DNA from: Symsagittifera roscoffensis
Lineage: Eukaryota > Xenacoelomorpha > Acoela > Convolutidae
DNA length: 64,000 nt
Assembly (NCBI RefSeq): GCF_963678635.1
Contig: NC_087069.1
Coordinates: 26,150,303-26,214,302, forward strand
Reading direction: 5' to 3'
Positions 45,001 through 56,515 of this stretch are shown piece after piece (the stretch's first letter is position 1; every line of letters begins with the position of its first letter). Made by a program: the position numbers and the translations under genes. The notes below the pieces were generated by a model, which saw only the letters and a list, made by a program, of their open reading frames with translations, was not told where the DNA came from and did not search any database.

Positions 45001-48000
45001 TCATGACATATGAGTTGGATTTTTAGGACCAAAATGATGAATTGCGACAATTGGCACAGAAAACACGCGATGCCGAAAAGGAAAAAGCCGAGATGCAACG
45101 AGACTTGGATGACTTACACAAACGACTGCAAAACCAAGCCGAAGAAGCACGAAAGATGAAAAACGAAGTGCAGGGTTTGCACGACTATCTGGATCAGAAG
45201 AAGAAGGAAAACGAAAAACTGAAAACTCAATTAGGAAAAAATGCGGACCAAAAAGACCAAAAAATCAGAGATTTGGAAGATGAAAACGAACGCAACCGCA
45301 ACGAAATGCTCAAAACACAACAAGAATTGAACAGTAAAATTGACAAGTTAAATCGTGAATTGAAAGATTTAACCGGTCAAAAAGACAGAATTTTGGCTGA
45401 AAATGGGGCGAAATTGGCTGATTTGAAGCGCTCGATAGACCAGGAAACAGAAAAGGCGAAAGATGCTCAAAAAGTTTTAGAGGCAAAAATTGAGTCACTT
45501 AACGCAAAAAACTTGCAACAGGAGTCCGACCACCGGTATGAAGTTGATTCACTGAAACAAAAAGTAGATAAAGCGAATTCGGCTCAAAATCGTGATATTT
45601 CAAAGCTAAACGAAGAACTACAGAAGGTGAAACGCGAGCGAGATAGTCTGAAAGATGAGCTGCATTTAGGTACGAGCAAACAAAAATCAGAAATCGAAAA
45701 GTTAGTTTCGGATTACGAAATTAAAATTAAAAACTGGAAAGAGGATTACGCGCGAGTTAAAAGTGAGATGATAGATTCCGAAAGGAAAAACGAAGCTTAT
45801 CTCGAAAAATTGAGACTCGACCACGAAACAAACAAAAATAACTACAACGAAGATTTAGATCGGTTGAAAGCAGAGCTTAAAACTTCGAAAGATCAGCGCG
45901 CTGCTGAAACTACAAAACTGAAGCTTGAGAAAGAAAAACTTCACGAAGACTTTGACGCTCAGCTCGAAAGGTTGAAAAAAACAAAAGACTACGAAATAGC
46001 TTCTCTTAAATCAGCGTGTGACAAAATCAACGCTGAATATGACCAATGTTTGAATGAAAAACATCAAAGTATAGCTGATCTGACCAAAAAACTAGAAAGT
46101 TCTGAAACTGCTCGACAGAACGAAATGAAAGAGTTGCAGGAAAAACTTCACGAAGCGGAAAATTCGAATAAAGAAAAACTCGATGAGATGAAAAGAATGA
46201 CAAACAATGAAAAAGGTAATCTGATTAAAGAAATCCAATCTTTGAAAGACGAAATTAAGAAAATGAAAGTTGAACACGCATCTGAAGTTTCAAATCTTCA
46301 AAAAGATTTGAAGGCAAAGTTAGAAGAGGCAAATTCTGAAATTCGAGTGTTGACTAACGAAAATAAACAGATAGCCAAAAATCATCAACAAGAGCTGCAA
46401 AGTGTCAAAAACGGACTTCAAAAAACAATTGACGATCAAAATAGAGCAATGGAAAAACTGAAAACTAGATCGGACACCGATATCGAAAATTTGAAAAATG
46501 AAATCGCTAGTTTGAAGGAAGAAAATAGCGAGCTAAGAAATGATTCTTCAGCTAATACGGAAAGATTGACCAATGAGATTTACCGAATAACGACCAATAA
46601 GAACGCAGAGATTAAAGATGCCCAATCAAAACTCGAGCAGCAGCAAACTGATTCGGAGATCACGTTTGGAAAACTCAAAGCCGATAAAGCGAAATGTGAA
46701 AACGAACTCAACGAAGAGATTTCACAACTTCGTGAAAAACTTCAAAAAGTGACTGAAGATCACAAGCAAAAACTTGAAAAGGTCGAGGCTGAAAAAAGGC
46801 GGGAGGTTGAAAGACTGAATGAAGAGTTGAAAAAACAGTTTATGGCCAAAGACGAAGAATTAAAACAACTGCGTGAAAACTTGGAAAGAATGATGGACGA
46901 AGCAGTTTTGGCAAAAGAGGCACGTGATAAAACCATCGAACAACTTCGAAAAGATTTGATAAATCTAGAAAACAAGAAAAACCATGAAATCCAAGATTTG
47001 ATGGATAAACACGAAAGCGAAGTCGATAAAATCAAGAAAAATTTGATCGCAGAAATTGGACAAAAGCAAGATTTCATTTCAGAACTCTTAAAAGAAATCG
47101 AAAGTCTGAAAGCAGAAATTGAAAAGTTGAAAAAGTTGCTGCAAAAGGAAACTGCAGAAAATAAAAAGGAAAAATTGGCGCTTCAAGATGAAGTCAGAGC
47201 TCTAAAATTGGAAAGAGACGAGCAAAAATCAGGCTTGAGTGACGAAATCCAAAGGTTGAAAGAAGAACGGGACAATCAATTTGCTAAAATGTCCGAAGAC
47301 TTTGATAAGCTCAAAAAAGCGTCTCAAAATGAAAAAGATCAACTTCAACATGAGATTTCAGGTCTCAAACACGAAATTGATACCTCGAAAACGAAACATC
47401 AAAAAGAGGTTGAAAACTTGAAGAAAACACAAAACCAGGATATGGGTAAATTGAAAGCCGATTTCCATGACCAAATGGCCTACAAAGACTCACTTCTGAA
47501 GCAAAATAGTGACGATATGCTGAGTTCAAATGAACTTCACTTGAAAGAACTGGAAAGCTTGAGCGATACTTACGAAAGACAATTACAAGCCGCTTTGGAA
47601 GATGTTAAAGAAAAAGACTCGGCTTTTCGAGAGCTGAAAAAAGAAGCAGATAAAGATATTAAATTGCTTCAAGACTCACTAAAAAATCAAAAAACCGATT
47701 ATGAAAAAGAAGTTCGAGATTTGAAAACTGATCTGAAAGAGAGCCAAGAAAGGTCAAAAATGATCGAAGATGTCAAAAATGAAGAAATAAAAGAGCTCAA
47801 AGACGAAATCTTGAACTTGAAAGAGTTTCACGAACGAATGCAGAACGACTTGAATGAAGAACTTAAGAATCACAAATTTGAGTCGGATAAGTTCCGACAG
47901 GAAGCCAACGAACGAGAAAAAGAGTTGAAAATCGAGAACGAAGAGCTAGTGCGGGACACGAGAAAACTGGAAGATGCGAAAGGCGACTTGCAGTCGGAAT

Positions 48001-51000
48001 TGAAGTCGGCTCTCGCCGATTTGAACGACTTGAATCGAAAACATGAACAGATGCAACACGACAATGAGGTGAGCTTTTTCACATTCTTAATTTTTTCACT
48101 GTTAATTATGATCTTCGGTTTTTGAAATAACCTTTTTTGAATCTAGCAAAATTTATTTACAATTTTAATCATTTTCCATTTACGAAGAGTTCTGTTCACC
48201 CTCAAAAAACTGTTTTTTATATTTTTTATAATATTTTTTATATTTTCAGGACGAGAGGTCTCGTTTGAAAGAAGACTTGCGACAACTGCGAACTGAAAAA
48301 GAAAATGACCTGGAACAGAAACAAAACGAACTAGAAGATCTCTACCAGGAACTGGAAAACACACGAAACGAGAAAGCCAAATCGATCGAACTCCTCCAAA
48401 AACAATGTGAAGATAACATCAACGAAAGCCGAGAAGTCATCAATCGGCTTCAAAAAGAAAACGACTCTCTAGCTTCGAATTTGGAGTCGCTTAGAACTGA
48501 AAACAAAGATGTACGCAAAAGCTACGATACTGAAACTTCGAAATTGAGAGGCGATATTGAAAAAGCTAAAAATCAACTTATCGATGAGAGGCGTCAGTTT
48601 TTAGAAGAAATTCGCCATGCTAAAGAAGAAGATCGAAAAAATGCTGAAATTTTGACAAATCGACTGAAAGACGCTCATAATGAAATTCGAAACGCAAAAG
48701 AAGAAAACGAAATTGTGAAAACTAATTTGAATGACGAAATTTCGAAACTCAGAGACGAATGTCATAGAATTGAAGATTCTCGGATTCAAGACCAACAAAG
48801 GCTCAAAGATGAACTGAAATCATCAAAACAAGAAGCGGACACAAAAGCGAAAGCAATGCATAGCGAACTATTAAACACAAAACAAGAAGCTAAAAATTTG
48901 AGAAACACTTTAGAAAGATCGGAAGAAACTTCGCGAAAGGAAATTTCTGAGTTGAAAAAGGCGAACCAAGAAGAGCGCGACAACTTGCTGAAAACTTACG
49001 ACTCGCAACGAGACTCGTTGCAAAATCAAGTTGATGCTTTGCAAACCGAACTGGAAAATAACCGAGAAAACGCGCTACAAGACGGAGAAAATAAGAATAA
49101 ACAAATCAATAATCTTCATAACGAGCTGGAAACAGAAAGAGCTTTGGCGAAATCCAGAATCAATAATCTCGAAAAAGGAAATTTTATGTTGAAGGATCAA
49201 ATTAGCGCACTTCAAAAAGATCACAGCGCTATGATTAAAGAACTTACAGAAGAAATAAATGGAGAAAGAAAATCGTTCTCGGAACTTTCCGATGAAAAAT
49301 CTCGAATCATCGCAGAAATGCGAGACGAGCTCGGCGTATTGAAAAACGAAATGAGCTCCGAACGCGACCGAAACGAGAAAAGTTTAACCGAAGCGAACGA
49401 AGAAATAAAAATCCGCAAGGCCGAGCTTGAAATGACAAAAAATGAGCTCAAAGACGAGAAAGATCGACTGAAAAACGAATTGGAAGAGTTGAAAGCCGAA
49501 GCGAAACGACAGTTAGACGACCGAGCGAAAGAGGTTGAAATGTTGTCGAACGAAGTTCAAAGTAACCGACATGAAATTGACGAGCAAAGAATTGAGCTGG
49601 ATAAACTTCGGGCCGACAGAGTTGATTTACACGACCGGCTTGAAACCGAACGAGAAAAGTTACTATCGGAAATGGACGCAATTAAAGCGGAAAATTCTAT
49701 GAAACTGGAAAGTATTTCACACGATTTGGAACAACAAAAAGAAGATAACAGGTTGATAAAGAAGGAGCGAGAGATGGAAACCGAACGACTTCGCGGTGAC
49801 ATTGAACGAACGAAATCCGACGGCGACGAACTCCTGAGTAAAATCCGAGACGACTTGAACTCGGCAAGAGACGAGATCCGAAACACGAAAGCCGAGCGCG
49901 ACGAGTTAGTCGATAAACTTCGCGAGGAAATCGAGAAAGTGAAATTTGAGCGTGATCGCGATGTTTTGGACTTGAAAAAGTCATTGCTACACCAAGAAAA
50001 AGAAACCGAAAAAAGCCAGGATAGATTGCTGTCTCAAAACGAAGATTTGGTTGAGAAAAATAAAATGTTGAACGATAAACTCAACGACCTTGAAGACGAG
50101 ATTGATAACGTGAAAAACGCACTTAGAGACGCACAGATAGCCAGGAGTCAAAGCGACCGAGATTCAAAAGTGAATGCTGATCAAATTAATGATTTCAAGT
50201 CGGAACTGGACAAACAGCTGAACAAAATGGGAGATCTTCAGCAGCATAAGTGGGGTTTGGAGGAGAATAACAAAGCATTGAGTGGGGATTTGGAATACTT
50301 CAGGTTTCAGTTTCCGAACTATTTACCTTGAAAAAATGATCAAAAATGTTCAAACCAAAATTCATTCACTAATAAAAGTTTGAAGTATCGGCATTTAATT
50401 GTTTAATTACTAAACATTTTTTCAGTGGGTAGAAATGAGAAATTAATATCTCTACTCATTACTCATTTCATATATCTATCTCTATGCCCCCCCCCCCTAC
50501 CCCCCGCGAAAACACTAGATCCGCGTTTGTCCAAAACGGTAACAGTTTTGTTCCGACCGCTGTATTTTTGTTCCGACCACTGTTCATACATGTTCCGACA
50601 TGCATGAACAGCATCCATGTATCAAAAAAGCCCTGCAAAAATTTCAATTTCCTTATTAATTTAGTTGGAACTTTCTGTGCAACTGGTGCAGTAACCAGCT
50701 ATGCTTGTTGTATTTTAAATTGTACGAAAAGCTTCAACTCAAATTGTATATGTAATTAATTTTTTTTGTGTACGAAATTCGAACAGAATGTTTGATGCGT
50801 AAGTCCTTTTGCATTTTTTGATAGTCGTAGCGTACTACAGTTCACACTCAAATGTGATCATTTTTCCGACCATTTGAACAATGTGGAAGAACTTTGTATT
50901 CGGGTGTGTTGTAGTTTTTTTTGTCTCTTAGTCATTTTTCTACAAAATTTTTTTCCATTTTGCCTATATTTATATGACTGTCGAATATGCCTAAATATTA

Positions 51001-51353
51001 GTGTTACGCCAGATACTTTCATCACACTACCCAGAAAAAAAACACGAATCTGAAAAAAAACTCTTTTTTTGTAGTTTTTTAAAGACTATGATCGGATAAT
51101 TCTGTGCTACTTGCACAGCAACCGGCTACCCTTGTTGATATCTTTGCCAACAGATTAATAATAATTAAAAAATCTTGTTGTTCTTTTAAGATACCAAACA
51201 GAGATGCTGCAGAAGATGAACAAGGAACTGGAAGAGAACTTGCGAGTGTGTCTGACTCTTTTGAAGTTAGTGAGGGGGTCAGTGCTGAACTCAGAAGACA
51301 TGTATGAACAGCACTCTGAACACCACCAGCACACAGAAGCCATAGACTTCTGA
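42070..51353 (+). CDS. Giant coiled-coil protein, about 1,928 residues, seven exons
   Basis: Exons: 42070-42148, 42456-42593, 42972-43128, 43415-43568, 45027-48068, 48250-50303, 51191-51353. They total 5787 nt with all phases consistent and GT-AG sites throughout. Residues 1 to about 176 are a low-complexity Ser/Thr/Gly/Pro/acidic head (ATGGTATEDSADTANMTD, LSPRPKTSAETPLSTIPG, EEEGDDFVVLGSDSR). From about 177 to the end is almost unbroken heptad coiled coil rich in Glu/Lys/Leu with few prolines. It ends EQHSEHHQHTEAID-Phe. Two exons of 3.0 and 2.1 kb encode nearly all of the rod, unlike the small exons of neighbouring genes. The architecture suits a scaffold, golgin, centrosomal or rootletin-like protein, but no diagnostic domain (motor, GRIP, PACT) was found, so no name is given. 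The ATG is 16 nt after a CAATTAG acceptor-like site. Confidence 0.9.
44325..44402 (-). other. tRNA-like sequence with pol III-type terminator
   Basis: On minus, ACTTAGTCTGGAGGCAACGA resembles a D-arm/A box and GGGTTGAATCT a B box, followed by a T8 run. GGTCCTGG and CCAGGACC form an 8-bp stem around the B box, which a real tRNA would not have. A SINE head or tRNA pseudogene is more likely. It is in intron 4 of the coiled-coil gene. Confidence 0.4.
44465..44802 (-). mobile_element. Helentron-like element, partial copy in coiled-coil gene intron 4
   Basis: Reverse-orientation internal region (TCTCCGCTTACGCGTTATTAG, GGTGAAATGGC) through the 5' end (CGAGCACAAATATTCCGTTA, AAAGTCGGAACAAAA). The 3' hairpin end is missing. 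Confidence 0.7.
50304..51190. other. Last intron of the coiled-coil gene
   Basis: Non-coding. It contains a C-rich repeat end (CACTAGATCCGCG near 50.51 kb) related to the repeats at 41 kb. Two loosely similar TTCTGTGCWACTTG...GCTTGTTG segments (50.67 and 51.10 kb) have a relative near 62.22 kb. Confidence 0.45.
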
Positions 51354-52080
51354 AAAGGCCATAGAGGCCATATTTGTCCATGAATCGAAACATGACTCGG
51401 TGATTTTAAAAATAAGAGAATGTGGTTGTAGTTATTCTTAAACTTTTTAGCAGCCAAACTTTCTGGTTCTTAAAATCACTGACTCAAAAGAGTTGTTTCA
51501 ATGGAGTGCCCACGCCAAATTTAGAAGATGGTTTTGAATAACATTAATTGAAAACTGCGGTAAATAATGGCCTGAGTCAATTTGATAGCTATTTGTACAA
51601 TTACAAAACGACGTGTATTTCCTAAAGTTGCCAAATTTGTCTAAACTAGATAACCGAAAAAAAAACTACCCTGATTTAAAATCTGTATTAGGACTTGTTT
51701 TAAAAATAACTAATTTACTTGTTTACTAAAAGATCATTTGACTGCAAAAAATGTCGCTGCAGCATTTTTTGTTCTTTGTTTCGAAAGTTGTGATACTGTT
51801 TTCTTTTGAGAAAAATGTGGACGCCATTTAATCTTACATGGACCGTTGTCGATCTTGATAATTTTTTCTCGTTAAATTATGAAACAAAAATCTAATAACC
51901 TCCATAGATGCTTTCTATGGTTCAAAAGCAAAAAACATTATCAAAGCGCCATCGTATATCCATAGTTGTTTTTGCATCAAAAGTATTTAAATTGCTGCCG
52001 TCCATTAAAAAGATTGCTCTTTTTTTTTAGCTTTGTTTCAACTGTCAAAAAGACAGAAACTTAAAAACCGCAAAGGCGTT

Positions 52081-54178
52081 TCATAACGGCCATAAACGGT
52101 TGATGATGGGGCGAACGGTTTGTTCACTCTTTTCTGCCGATTCAGGAACCTCTGTTAATGATAGAGAGAGAAAGCAAAAAGAAAGTTGTTTAAATATACA
52201 TTGATTGCTTGCAGGTTGCAATGATATTACTTTTTCTCGGTAACTGCTGGATTTTAGTATTCTATAACACCTTTTGAACTTGAGCAATAATGCAATTAAG
52301 TTTACTACAGAAATTTTTGTTTGTCCAAATATTCGGCTAAATTTATGTTTCTGGAAAACAAACTCGACAGAATGAATCAGCATTTGCAATTATTAAGCCT
52401 TAAGTTTGTAACAATTTGTGCATCATACACTTTACACAAACACTAACTTTTATCTTCATAACAATCAGTTTGAATCTGCGACTCAAATGGCTCGTGCGGG
52501 ATAAAAAATTCTAAATCAGTATTGGTTAGATCATCAAAAAACATGACTAATTGTTCAAATATTTGGATGTTTTTACCAAAATCTTCATCTTTGTTCGATT
52601 TTTTTAAATAAGCATGACAACTGGAATGATTTTTGTAACCTCAAACTAAAAGTTTTTTTGTAACAATTCAATAAACTGAGGCTTGAATCAATTACTCGAG
52701 CGAAAAGAATGCAAAAAAGAAGAAGTGCTTAAGATTCTGCTTAAAATTTAGCATCAAATTTAAAAAATGATGAATTGATAAATATGTTTTCCAATTTTTT
52801 TGTTTTAAATACTCGTAGAGTGAAAAAAAAACCAGAGAACGAACTGTAAGATTCAGTAACCAATCCACAGAGGCTAAAACACAAACATATTCTTTCAGGC
52901 AAAAATATAAACAAGACTGCTCGTATCAGGGCTAAGTCCTGAATGTTCCGACTGCCTTTTAAGGTTTTATCGAGCAGTAATAACATTAAAAAATTAAACG
53001 TCATAAAACAAAATGAATTCTTTTTTCTAAAATTTGAAAATTTTTATGAAAATCATCCCCCCACACGCCATTTAAAGTACAAAAAGATAGATTTAGCCTC
53101 TTGTAACAAATCAATTATGGCAAATAGCTTCTTTCATCCTTTTTGGAACGATTTTAAGACGGATTAGCTCTCCGCTTACGCGTTGATAGCGCGAAATATA
53201 TCGCGCGTTAATTGTCCCAAATTGGCCAAAATGGCAATCTTTAAACCCCCAGAACTTTACGAAAAATGATCACAGGTAAAATATATTTTCAAATTTGAGC
53301 TCAGGACAACAATACCTTTTGAATGATATTAAAAAATTCCGTCAAAAATGGCTAGTTAAAAAGTCGAAATTTGTCTGAAGAAACTCATCCCGAGCACAAA
53401 TATTCCGTTACTTTCGTATCGAAAGTCGGAACAATTAAGTCAAAGCAGAAGAGGTTTTCAGGAATAGTTGATTACAGTCAGCTGCAAGAAAAATTTATGA
53501 AGGAGAAAAACTGCACTTTAAAAGCAAAGAAAGAACTAATTGTCAGCAAAATTAGAAAACTAAGTTTTAAATGCTTCAAAGTGAACTTTCTTTAGAACCA
53601 GGAGAACTAGTTTTCGAATTTTAATTTTTTCAAATAACAGTAATTTCAGTGTCGTAAAAAATGTTCAAATACTTTAAAACAGATCTTTGTTGTAATTTAC
53701 TCTTGTTTTTCTCTTCGCAGGTCCTCGTTTCTTTGATATTTGAGACGCGTCGTATTCTCTGAAGCTTGGACGGCGTTTTAAAATACATGCAACACTACGA
53801 TGTTTGTTCTCCCGTGTTAAGTAGATGTTGCAGGAAAGAAATCTGGTATTCTCGAAAAAAAAAATTTTTCTTCTTAATTTTCAGTGCTACATGAGCTTTT
53901 TTGGCTCTTTTAGTTTTTTTTTGGCAGAGCATCCAAGCGCATTCAAAAATTGAAGGTCGAAAATACCATGAAAATATATAATAATTTCTAAAAAAAAAAC
54001 ATTTTTTACTCGTAAGAACTAGAAAACGAAAAAGTTTGGCGTTACTTCTGGCTTTATGATAACCTCAGCTCTGGTCAAAAACATCCCCATATATCAAGTG
54101 AAAAGGTTAAATCACCTTTTGGTGCGTTTTTTGGATGGTAGTATGGGAATGAATTGCATTTTCATCCCAGCGCTTTTT
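52081..54178 (-). CDS. 3' exons of an unrecognised minus-strand gene
   Basis: Minus-strand exon chain: 54178-54116, 53850-53701, a tentative 13-nt microexon 52873-52861, 52639-52448 and 52151-52081, ending in TGA. The sum is 489 nt and all junctions are phase-consistent. The best exon (52639-52448) encodes a protein-like acidic segment (EQLVMFFDDLTNTDLEFF, PHEPFESQIQTDCYED). The last adds KVPESAEKSEQTVRPIINR. The 53.8-kb exon encodes CNIYLTRENKHRSVACIL and a basic stretch (KKRGPAKRKTR). The 54.1-kb exon encodes KKRWDENAIHSHTTIQKTHQ. No family is recognised; nuclear localisation is a guess from the basic cluster. A possible upstream exon (DFHLLTRLS) lies near 55.1 kb on minus. The 5' end is unknown, and the microexon could be wrong. 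Confidence 0.4.
52908..53436 (-). mobile_element. Helentron-like non-autonomous element, near-complete
   Basis: Reading plus: AACAAGACTGCTCGTATCAG, hairpin arm, TTCCGACTGCC at the 3' end; CCCCACACGCC, CCGCTTACGCG and CACAGGTAAAATA inside; CCCGAGCACAAATATTCCGT and TATCGAAAGTCGGAACAA at the 5' end. It lies inside an intron of the proposed minus-strand gene. Confidence 0.85.
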
Positions 54179-54482
54179 CTTGTTTGAACATAGCTAATTC
54201 GTTGCATAATAAAATGTTTTCCTAGTGATTGATTGATAGTTATAAATCAGCACTAATTTTTGTAAAACAAGATTGTTCTTATCAAGATAAAGCCCTTAAG
54301 GTTTCGCCGCCCTTTAATTGCTTTTAGAATGGTAATATCAAACTTCAACTTTTAAAAATTGATTGTATATGCAATTATGAGACCAAATAGCTTGCCTCAA
54401 TTCAATTTGAACGATATTGCAGTGTGGGATAATTCGCCACGCGTAAATAAAAGGCGTTACACTTTCAGTACCAAAATATCAA

Positions 54483-55035
54483 ACAAGACTGCTCGTATCA
54501 GGGCGAAGCCCTGAAAGTTCCGACTGCCTTTTCATGTTTATGGAGCAGTAATAACATAAACAACAAAAAAATTAAAAGAAATAAAATAAAATGAAAAATT
54601 TTTTCTCTAAAATTTGAAAATTTTTCTCTGAAAATCATCCCCCAACACGCCTTATAAAGTACAAAACAAAAAATTTCGCTCCTTGTAACAAATCAATTAT
54701 GGCAAATAAGCTTCTTTCAACCAATTTGGAACAATTTCTGAGACGGATTAAATCTCCGCTTACGCGTTAATATCTCGAATTATATCGCGCGTTAATTGTC
54801 CCAAATTGGTCAAAATGGCCAAAATGGCAATCTTTGAACCCTCATAACTTTACGAAAAATGATCACAGGTGAAATATCTTTTCAAATTTAAGCTCAGGAC
54901 AACAATAGCTTTCGAATGATGTAAAAAATATTCGTCAAAAATTGCTAGTTCAAAAGTCGAATTTTGTCTGAAGAAAAAAAACCCACCCCGAGCACAAATA
55001 TTCCGTTACTTTCGTATCGAAAGTCTGAACAATGA
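54483..55035 (-). mobile_element. Helentron-like non-autonomous element, near-complete
   Basis: Both family termini are present: AACAAGACTGCTCGTATCAG plus the hairpin CAGGGCGAAGCCCTG at the 3' end, and TTACTTTCGTATCGAAAGTC then TGAACAA at the 5' end. Internal landmarks are in order. A short shared upstream sequence (GGATAATTCGCCACGCG) also occurs near 27.77 kb. Confidence 0.85.
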
Positions 55036-55118
55036 GCAGTTTAGATCAATTTTTGTCTTAGCTTGTACAGACAGTCGCGTTAACAGGTGGAAATCCTCAT
55101 AGAAGAAAAATCGAATGG

Positions 55119-55352
55119 GTGAAAATAAAAATCAGCCAATCAGTTTTCACTATTCCAAAATTAAAAAAAAAAACCGAGAAAATTTCAAAAAAAGTAACAG
55201 TTTCTAGGGACTTAATATTATTATTGGTCAAATACAAAAATGGCAGAAATATGCAAAACATTCAAATTGTCACTGACTTTCGGCGAATAGGAACAACTGT
55301 ATATTTCAATGGTTTTGTGATAAAAAAACTTCATTTAATTCCTTTTAGTTGA
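55119..55352 (+). CDS. Unsupported 77-codon ORF
   Basis: An open frame whose second half has a moderately protein-like translation (MQNIQIVTDFRRIGTTVYFN). No splice sites, family or homologous neighbour supports it. It is listed because its composition stands out from the AT-rich background; a chance ORF is equally likely. Confidence 0.15.
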   Translation: MKIKISQSVFTIPKLKKKTEKISKKVTVSRDLILLLVKYKNGRNMQNIQIVTDFRRIGTTVYFNGFVIKKLHLIPFS

Positions 55353-55394
55353 AAAACAATTGATTCAATTCAATAATTAACTTTTGGTTATTTT

Positions 55395-55497
55395 TGTTTT
55401 CGGTCCTTCGCCAATGAGTTTTTCGCCCATTCGGTCCTTCGCCCATGAGTTTATCGCCCATTAGGTCCTTCGCCCATTCGGTCCTTCGCCCGTGAGA
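55395..55497. repeat. Short tandem repeat of GGTCCTTCGCCCAT-type units
   Basis: TCGGTCCTTCGCCCATGAG alternates with TTTTTCGCCCAT in units of about 16 and 32 bp, roughly four copies of the GGTCCTTCGCC core. It is directly upstream of a SINE candidate. Confidence 0.75.
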
Positions 55498-55602
55498 ATA
55501 GTCTCCGCGTTAACATAGTGGTGTGCGAGCACGGCAGGACGCAAGTAAGCCCAGGGATCATTCCTCCAAGTGAGCTACAAATCGTCTCAATAAAAGCCGC
55601 CC
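55498..55602 (+). mobile_element. tRNA-derived SINE candidate, copy 2
   Basis: A-box-like TAACATAGTGGTGTGCGAGC and B-box-like GGATCATTCCTCC (55555-55567) are followed by CGTCTCAATAAAAGCCG. It shares order and key positions with the 28.1-kb copy. Confidence 0.5.
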
Positions 55603-56049
55603 AAAAAATGAATATTCTTCGTTTTCTTCGAAAGTCGAGAAAACAACCCTGATTCATCAATGACAAAAAATATAAAGTTAGGTTTTCAACAAATGAGCGA
55701 AAACCATCTATGTATGTTCATCTCAGATTTCGTAAGGAAATGAATGAAAAGACTCATCACGTTCCCTTTCTTTTCTCTGTTAGTAATAAAGATACAAGGG
55801 TGAACATTTGGCAAATAATGAATGAGAGTATATAAAATGATTTAACTGGATCGAAAGAATAATGAACTGATTTGGGCTACTTGGCTGCTCAATTAGTTTT
55901 CTAGCGTTTAAGATCTTTTCTATTTTGCGGAAATACTCTAAAGTTATGAGCAAGTTTTTGGTTTCTCATTTAAAATTACTGTTTGATACTACAAAGATTT
56001 TTTCTGCCCAGACAATCAATTTGTGCTGTAAAGGAGGATTTACCAATAC

Positions 56050-56515
56050 CAAAAAAACTTCTTACACAGCCCAACAAAGTTTAAGATGGGTTAAATCTTC
56101 AAAAACCTGTATAAGAGAAAAAAATTACTTGATAGTCAATAAATGTGATTTTTACTATACAAAACACAGAATTTTTGCTTAGAAACAAGTTTTAAACAAT
56201 TTGCGCAAAATTTTGAAGATTTAACTTTACTTAAACTTTGTTGGGCTGTGTAAGAGGCTTTGTAAGATGTATTTTTCTTTATCAAGTAACAAATAGTTCC
56301 AGTGTAAATCTTGATTAATTGAAAAAGGCAAAATTACTCATTTTTGGGGTAAAATTTTGCTTGAGAATTTCGGAGAAAAAATTGCACCATATTAATCCTG
56401 ATGAAATTCTAATTAACTTTTGTTCACTTCACTTTTTGTCTAATCTTAAACCAATTTGAGAAAAACGTGTTTGAAAAATTTGTTCGTTTTGTCCGGATAG
56501 TTTAAATCAGCGCTG
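56050..56515. mobile_element. Partial copy of the 31.7-kb foldback element
   Basis: It has the inner inverted repeats (CCAACAAAGTTTAAGATGGG and its mirror ACTTTGTTGGGC) and the complete right arm ending GTCCGGATAGTTTAAATCAG then CGCTG. The outer left arm is missing. Confidence 0.7.

Noticed and set aside
45310-49984. Many minus-strand ORFs rich in Ser/Phe/Leu
   Set aside because: They are antisense shadows of the Glu/Lys-rich coiled-coil exons.
53371-53743. Plus-strand reading of two exons (GIVDYSQLQEKF..., SPRFFDI)
   Set aside because: The overlapping minus frame is longer and fits a multi-exon chain. Its apparent pyrimidine tracts are antisense to that coding sequence. Kept only as a finding.
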